Made by a program: the position numbers and the translations under genes | Shown: positions 60,248 through 64,000 of the stretch, piece by piece | How the letters are laid out: every line of letters begins with the position of its first letter | Position numbering within the stretch: the first letter of the stretch is position 1 | Notes under the pieces: generated by a model | The model's input: the letters and a program-made list of their open reading frames with translations, nothing else | What the model was told of the DNA's origin: nothing | Database searches by the model: none | Assembly: GCA_029975165.1 (NCBI GenBank) | Contig: JARKPR010000030.1 | Span: forward strand, 37,125 to 101,124 | Reading direction: 5' to 3' | Length of the DNA stretch: 64,000 nt | Origin: Selenomonadales bacterium | Lineage (GTDB): Bacteria > Bacillota > Negativicutes > Sporomusales > UBA7701

Positions 60248-60481
60248 CTATCGCTTAACATCCGGACTGCGGGTGTTCGCCCGGTAGCCGTCCTTACGCA
60301 TAAATTCGTTGACGGTAACTCCCAAGACCTTCGACAACCGGAGAGCGAGGTCTATCGACGGCTTTTTGCGGCCTGCCATGATATTGGAGATGTGCGACCT
60401 TTCGACATCGACCAATTTGGCAAGCTCGGTAATGTTGAGGCCCCGTCTCCGCATCAACTCTCTAATGAGTATTCCGCCCAA
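60248..60481 (-). CDS. Small XRE-family HTH regulator
   Basis: 77 residues, almost entirely a Cro/CI-type HTH: IRELMRRRGLNITELAKLVD, recognition helix RSHISNIMAGRKKPS. No effector domain. It precedes terC by ~94 bases on the same strand and could control it, or itself. Unrelated to a visible phage. Confidence 0.85.
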   Translation of the reverse strand: MGGILIRELMRRRGLNITELAKLVDVERSHISNIMAGRKKPSIDLALRLSKVLGVTVNEFMRKDGYRANTRSPDVKR

Positions 60482-60872
60482 CGGGCATTCCTCCTAGCAG
60501 CAAACGCTTGTGCGTTTCTAATGGAAACGCCGCAAATAAAAAATATAGCCTGCTAATTTATTTAATTTGATTATAGTTTCTACCAGAATAGCTGTCAAGA
60601 AAACATTACCATCTAATTTCCAAATACCTTAAGGCCCCTATTCTGACAAGGGTCTAGCGATACATCAAGTAAATCACTGTGGCGTAATAAAGTAGCTACC
60701 ATTGTTAAGAGACCGGCAATTTGATGGAAATCGGCCCTAAACCCCGTTGCCTACGGAAACTACGTGACACAACCGGGGAAGAGTTATCCCGCCACGACCC
60801 TCCCGGAATCGTCAAGCCGGAATATAGAATTATATAAAGATAGGCCGCCCCTGGCAAGGGCGGCCGTACCGT
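60482..60872. other. Long intergenic region
   Basis: AT-rich start (60530-60650), then a GC-richer stretch (60650-60830) with no supported gene. A 37-codon frame at 60724 lacks a ribosome binding site. The stretch could be an insertion-sequence relic or structured RNA, but nothing is decisive. Confidence 0.45.
60843..60865 (-). terminator. Terminator of the cupin gene
   Basis: 8-bp stem GGCCGCCC/GGGCGGCC with a seven-base loop; TATCTTT follows on the minus strand. Confidence 0.7.
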
Positions 60873-61214
60873 CTAGTGCGGCAGAAAGTCTATTCTGATT
60901 GGGGTGAAGGTATCGATCAGCACCGAGTCTTCTTCGAGAGCGACAACGCCGTGAAGGACGTTGCGGTCAGCGTAGTAGCAGTCGCCCTCGCGGGCGATTT
61001 TCTTTTCGCCGCCGACGGTGATTTCGAAGCTGCCTTTCGCCACGTAGCCTACCTGTTCGTGGCTGTCATGCTGATGGATCTTCCCGACGCCGCCCTTTTG
61101 GAAACGAAATTCGACCAGCATCAGCGACGGCCCGTAGACAAGAACCCGCCGGCTCGTCTTGTCGTCGGTCTGTATAAGGGGTTTGCTTTCTTTGTTTATG
61201 ATCATGTCACTCAC
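60873..61214 (-). CDS. Cupin-domain protein
   Basis: 113 residues, a single cupin barrel: GKIHQHDSHEQVGYVAKGSF is motif 1 (His, His, Glu ligands) and DCYYADRNVLHGVVAL is motif 2 with the last His. Small cupins bind a metal or sugar and often help regulate or isomerise. GTG 61214 and ATG 61205 are both possible starts after AAAGGA. Own terminator; function unknown. Confidence 0.88.
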   Translation of the reverse strand: MSDMIINKESKPLIQTDDKTSRRVLVYGPSLMLVEFRFQKGGVGKIHQHDSHEQVGYVAKGSFEITVGGEKKIAREGDCYYADRNVLHGVVALEEDSVLIDTFTPIRIDFLPH

Positions 61215-61384
61215 CGTCCTTTGCCGTACTTGTTCGTCGCCTTGGCAGTAATCCCTGCGCGTCGCCTGTCTCTGGCGGTAATTGCCACATGCCCTTGCGT
61301 GTACATTCGGGGAAACAGTCCATACTAATAGCGAACCGACGCCCTACAAATAAGCCGTCCCGCGGCCGAAAGGATGCGCTTTGC

Positions 61385-62512
61385 ATGGACTTGAGCATAG
61401 TCATACCGACCTTTAACGAACGCGGCAATGTCCGGCCGATCGCGGAAAGGATCATTCAGGCATTGGCTGGAGCAGGCTATTCGTACGAAATTTTATTTGT
61501 CGACGACAGCCGGGACGACACTCCGACCGTTTTGGCGCAGCTGGCCGCCCAATATCCCTGCGTCAAGTTCTTGCACCGTTCGGAGGAACGGGGCCTGGCC
61601 TCCGCAGTTGTGAAAGGGTTTTCACTGTCCGCCGGCAACTATATCATCGTCATGGATGCCGACCTGCAGCATCCGCCGGAACTCGTGCCGATCATCCTTA
61701 AACGCCTGGCGCTGGCCGACGTGGTAATCCCCAGCCGGTTCATCAGCGGCGGTTCCGACGGAGGCTTGAACATTTTTCGCAAACTGGTGTCCTGGACGGC
61801 GCGCATGCTCGGCCGCCTGGCGATCAGGCGGCTGCGGGCTATTTCCGACTGCACCAGCGGTTTTTTCGGTCTTCATCGTAGCGTAATCGCCACCGCCAAC
61901 CTCGACCCCATCGGCTGGAAGATCCTTATGGAGATCCTGGTAAAAGGCGACTATCACGCCATCCATGAACTACCCTATGCGTTTATCGCCCGCGATAACG
62001 GCGAGTCGAAAATGACCTGGAAAGACCAATACGATTATTTGCGTCATATCGTCCGTCTGGCGCGACATAATCCTGAGGACGCCCGCTTCATCACTTTTTG
62101 CCTGGTAGGCGCAGTGGGGGTGCCCGTCAACTTATTGGGCTTGACAATCCTGCTTAATCTCTTCGGTTTGGACGTGGCGTTAGCGTCGGTGGTCGCGTCC
62201 GTCATGGCCATGATCCACAATTTCCTTTGGAACGACATCGTCACCTGGCGTATTCAGAAGCGGCCCCCGCTATGGCGGCGGGGGTTGCAGTTCCTGCAGT
62301 TCGCCCTTGTGTCGGCGCTCAGCATCGCGATAACCGCCGCCTTTGCCCATACCTTTTTTGTCACCGGCTGGAATCCCATTGCCGGACAACTCGTCGGCAT
62401 CATTCTCGCCACCTGGTGGAGTTTCGTGGCCAACGACCGCTGGACGTGGGGGCGGCCCGAGTCGCAGCCGGCGCTTGTCGTCACCCGCGAGTACGCCGGC
62501 GACAGCTTATAA
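61385..62512 (+). CDS. GT2 glycosyltransferase (DPM1-like) fused to GtrA-type membrane domain
   Basis: About 375 residues. Residues ~1-235 are a GT-A fold: VIPTFNERGNV, FVDDSRDDT, DADLQHPPE (metal DxD). A C-terminal ~125 residues with four helices (FITFCLVGAVGVPVNLLGL, FLWNDIVTW, TWWSFVANDRWTW) is GtrA-like. This combination makes a polyprenyl-phosphate sugar and flips or anchors it. ATG 61385 after AAAGGATG; the longer frame is unsupported. Followed by a PIG-V-like transferase that would use the lipid sugar. Confidence 0.92.
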   Translation: MDLSIVIPTFNERGNVRPIAERIIQALAGAGYSYEILFVDDSRDDTPTVLAQLAAQYPCVKFLHRSEERGLASAVVKGFSLSAGNYIIVMDADLQHPPELVPIILKRLALADVVIPSRFISGGSDGGLNIFRKLVSWTARMLGRLAIRRLRAISDCTSGFFGLHRSVIATANLDPIGWKILMEILVKGDYHAIHELPYAFIARDNGESKMTWKDQYDYLRHIVRLARHNPEDARFITFCLVGAVGVPVNLLGLTILLNLFGLDVALASVVASVMAMIHNFLWNDIVTWRIQKRPPLWRRGLQFLQFALVSALSIAITAAFAHTFFVTGWNPIAGQLVGIILATWWSFVANDRWTWGRPESQPALVVTREYAGDSL

Positions 62513-62529
62513 TAATCTAAGAGGATTCT

Positions 62530-63648
62530 ATGGGCCGCTTTTTTGCTTCTCTGGCAGGGGCCTGGCGCCCTTTTAGCCTGCACTGTGCCATTGTATTGCT
62601 GTCCGCTTGGCTGGCAACTTCACTGCCTGCGCACAGTCCGGCCGGCTTTATCAACAACTATCTTGAAACGCCGCTACCGGCCTCGGCCTTCGTTAAGTGG
62701 GACGCCCACTGGTATACCTATATCGCCGTCCAAGGCTACGACGAACAAAGCGTGGTCTTTTTTCCTGTCCTGGTCGTCCTGATTCGCGTTGTTGCGGCTT
62801 TTGGCCTGGACTATGGTATTGCCGGTCTGCTTGTCTGCAATATTTTTGCCTTATTAAGTTTTGCAGCGATGCACGCCGCCCTCAGTCTCGATTTCTCGCC
62901 CCAGACGGTTTCCCGCGCTCTACTCGCTTATGCGGTGATGCCGACCGCCGTATTTCTCAACAGTATCTATACCGAGCCGTTGTTTATAACATTTTCCTTA
63001 ACCTGCGTATATTTCGCCCGCCAGGGTCAGTGGTGGCAGGCCGGGAGTTGCGCTGCTTTGGCCACTTTGACCCGGAATTTAGGAGTTTGCCTCGTTTTTT
63101 CTCTCGCCTACGAGTACTATGTCCGCCGCAAACCGCGCGATCCCCTGGCCTGGCCGCTACTCGCCCTTGGGTTGGCTCCATCGGCGCTGGCCGGGTTTAT
63201 GCTGTACAACGCAATTTCCTTCGGCGACCCGGTGGCGTTTGTCCATTCCCAGCAAGCGTGGGGCCGGACTTTCGGCTGGCCGGGCGACAACTTTGTCCGC
63301 AATCTCGGTCATATGGCCGCCCTCCTCCCTAATACCCAGGCCGGAATCGCCCTTGATACCTTCTTGGTATTGACCGGCTTTGTCGGGTTGTGCGCCGCCA
63401 CTTTTGCGCGCGGGCCAATGCCTGCTTCCTTTCTGATCATCGGCTGGTTATGGTTCCTCATTCCTTTATTCTCGACTTCTTCCTTTTTGCCCTTATACAG
63501 CATCTCCCGTTTCGTGTTGGTCGTTTTTCCCCTCTATGTAGTCTTCGCTCGTATGCCCAAAACCATCTTTGCCTGTCTTATTATCATAAACGCCTTGCTC
63601 TTGTCGCTATGCACCATCCTCTTCGTCAACTGGTACTGGGTCGGTTAA
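62530..63648 (+). CDS. PIG-V-like polytopic mannosyltransferase
   Basis: 372 residues, about nine membrane helices. The first outer loop has FVKWDAHWYTYIAVQGY, with the Asp and Trp of the GT-C WDxxWY motif, and FFPVLVVLIRVV. These integral enzymes take mannose or another sugar from a polyprenyl-phosphate carrier to an external acceptor. It lies 17 bases after the DPM1-like gene, a natural donor-synthase/transferase pair, probably for surface glycan or protein glycosylation. SD is weak (AAGAGGA). Confidence 0.85.
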   Translation: MGRFFASLAGAWRPFSLHCAIVLLSAWLATSLPAHSPAGFINNYLETPLPASAFVKWDAHWYTYIAVQGYDEQSVVFFPVLVVLIRVVAAFGLDYGIAGLLVCNIFALLSFAAMHAALSLDFSPQTVSRALLAYAVMPTAVFLNSIYTEPLFITFSLTCVYFARQGQWWQAGSCAALATLTRNLGVCLVFSLAYEYYVRRKPRDPLAWPLLALGLAPSALAGFMLYNAISFGDPVAFVHSQQAWGRTFGWPGDNFVRNLGHMAALLPNTQAGIALDTFLVLTGFVGLCAATFARGPMPASFLIIGWLWFLIPLFSTSSFLPLYSISRFVLVVFPLYVVFARMPKTIFACLIIINALLLSLCTILFVNWYWVG

Positions 63649-63680
63649 CAGCACTCCAACACAAAAACTAGACAAACAGC

Positions 63681-63714
63681 AAAAACCCCCGTTCGTTGCC
63701 CGAACGGGGTTTTT
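63681..63714 (-). terminator. Terminator of the rRNA operon
   Basis: Stem AAAAACCCC-GTTCG/CGAAC-GGGGTTTTT with a small loop, T-rich on the minus strand just after 5S. Confidence 0.9.
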
Positions 63715-63721
63715 GGTATAT

Positions 63722-63838
63722 AACCGGCGACTACCTATCCTCCCAGGCCGTTACCAGCCAAGTACTTTCGGCGTATGTGGGCTTAACTGCCGTGTTCGGT
63801 ATGGGAACGGGTGGATCCCCACAGCTATCGCCACCGGA
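63722..63838 (-). rRNA. rrf: 5S ribosomal RNA
   Basis: 117 nt on the minus strand. Closing stem TCCGGTGGCG/GTCGCCGGTT, the loop A region CCATACCGAACACGG, and CCGAAAGTACTTGGCTGG are typical bacterial 5S landmarks. It is the last gene of an rrn operon whose 23S lies beyond base 64000. Confidence 0.97.
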
Positions 63839-64000
63839 TACTGCTGAGGTGAACATCCAGGTTGGTATGCTCCCTCAAAACATCACAGAAGAAAGTGCTG
63901 CACATTGGATTGGCTTGGTGTCAGCTACAATGTTGTTCCTCGCTTGCGCTCGGAACTAGCGACCACATCAGCGCTTAAGCGCTGTGTGTCTGCTTTGTCC
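63839..64000 (-). other. 23S-5S internal spacer
   Basis: No tRNA is present. Contains a 14-bp palindrome AGCGCTTAAGCGCT (63971-63984) and GTTCC/GGAAC pairing near 63930-63955 that may be RNase III-type processing structures. The 23S 3' end is not reached. Confidence 0.6.

Noticed and set aside
60690..60780. c-di-GMP riboswitch-like motif (CGGCCCTAAACC and ACGGAAACTAC)
   Set aside because: The surrounding stems and spacing do not fit either c-di-GMP class and it does not precede a gene on that strand.
1..64000. CRISPR arrays, Cas or other recognised defence systems
   Set aside because: No regularly spaced repeats or defence-family motifs were seen; the two ~100-bp repeats are single, distant and degenerate.

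Overview
The window looks like a chromosome segment from a GC-rich anaerobic Bacillota. A spore-forming Negativicutes (Sporomusaceae-like) organism is the best guess. The pointers are a glgC/glgD pair in the glycogen operon, a thl-hbd-crt butyrate-type cluster, strong AGGAGG-type ribosome binding sites, a type III PKS with a YpbQ-like partner, and a TRAP/MFS/Dpp-rich transporter set. The taxonomic call is inference from gene content; no 16S or 23S sequence lies inside the window.

Layout. 1-441: the 3' end of a tyrosine recombinase next to tRNA-Ala(CGC), the right edge of an integrated element. 503-9000: housekeeping and envelope genes: a two-gene alkylpyrone-type cluster (type III PKS + methyltransferase), rmuC, secreted proteins, an SLBB protein, an encapsulin nanocompartment with its ferritin-like cargo, an AEC transporter and an NlpC/P60 hydrolase. 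9107-20634: a six-gene glycogen operon on the minus strand, read glgB-glgC-glgD-glgA-glgP and then a GH13-GH77 fusion. 20953-31000: membrane and secreted proteins, an MFS/Nif3 pair behind a riboswitch-like leader, YitT and a secreted amidohydrolase. 31189-44713: a sugar-acid or polyol catabolic island. It holds an IlvD/Edd dehydratase and a LarA-like protein with a LysR regulator on one side. On the other side a GntR regulator faces a TRAP transporter, two dehydrogenases, an SDR and a split transketolase. An IS21 istB remnant sits between the two halves, and DNA there is distinctly AT-richer. 45171-52855: an RpiR regulator, an opine-type dehydrogenase and a complete Dpp/Opp ABC transporter, with a group II intron remnant (domains V-VI) upstream and an imperfect ~100-bp repeat on each side. 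53380-58689: IclR, crotonase, 3-hydroxybutyryl-CoA dehydrogenase, thiolase and a PAS-AAA+ sigma-54 activator. 58855-59107: a sigma-54-type promoter followed by a non-coding, structured, terminator-ended stretch. 59183-63648: a transporter remnant, TerC, a small HTH regulator, a cupin, a GT2-GtrA protein and a PIG-V-like mannosyltransferase. 63681-64000: rrn terminator, 5S rRNA and the 23S-5S spacer, so an rRNA operon enters from the right on the minus strand.

How the genes fit together. GlgC/GlgD make ADP-glucose, GlgA and GlgB build glycogen, and GlgP with the fusion enzyme take it apart, all from one transcription unit. The 31-45 kb island probably imports an unidentified organic acid or polyol by TRAP, oxidises it with the ADH/SDR enzymes and feeds a ketose to the split transketolase. 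The opine dehydrogenase starts the transporter operon, which suggests uptake of opine- or peptide-like compounds. Most striking beyond gene content are the candidate sigma-54-dependent small RNA divergent from its likely activator, the riboswitch-like leader ahead of nif3-MFS, promoter-to-terminator mini-units upstream of glgB and near 24.6 kb, and the intron and IS scars that mark the accessory blocks.
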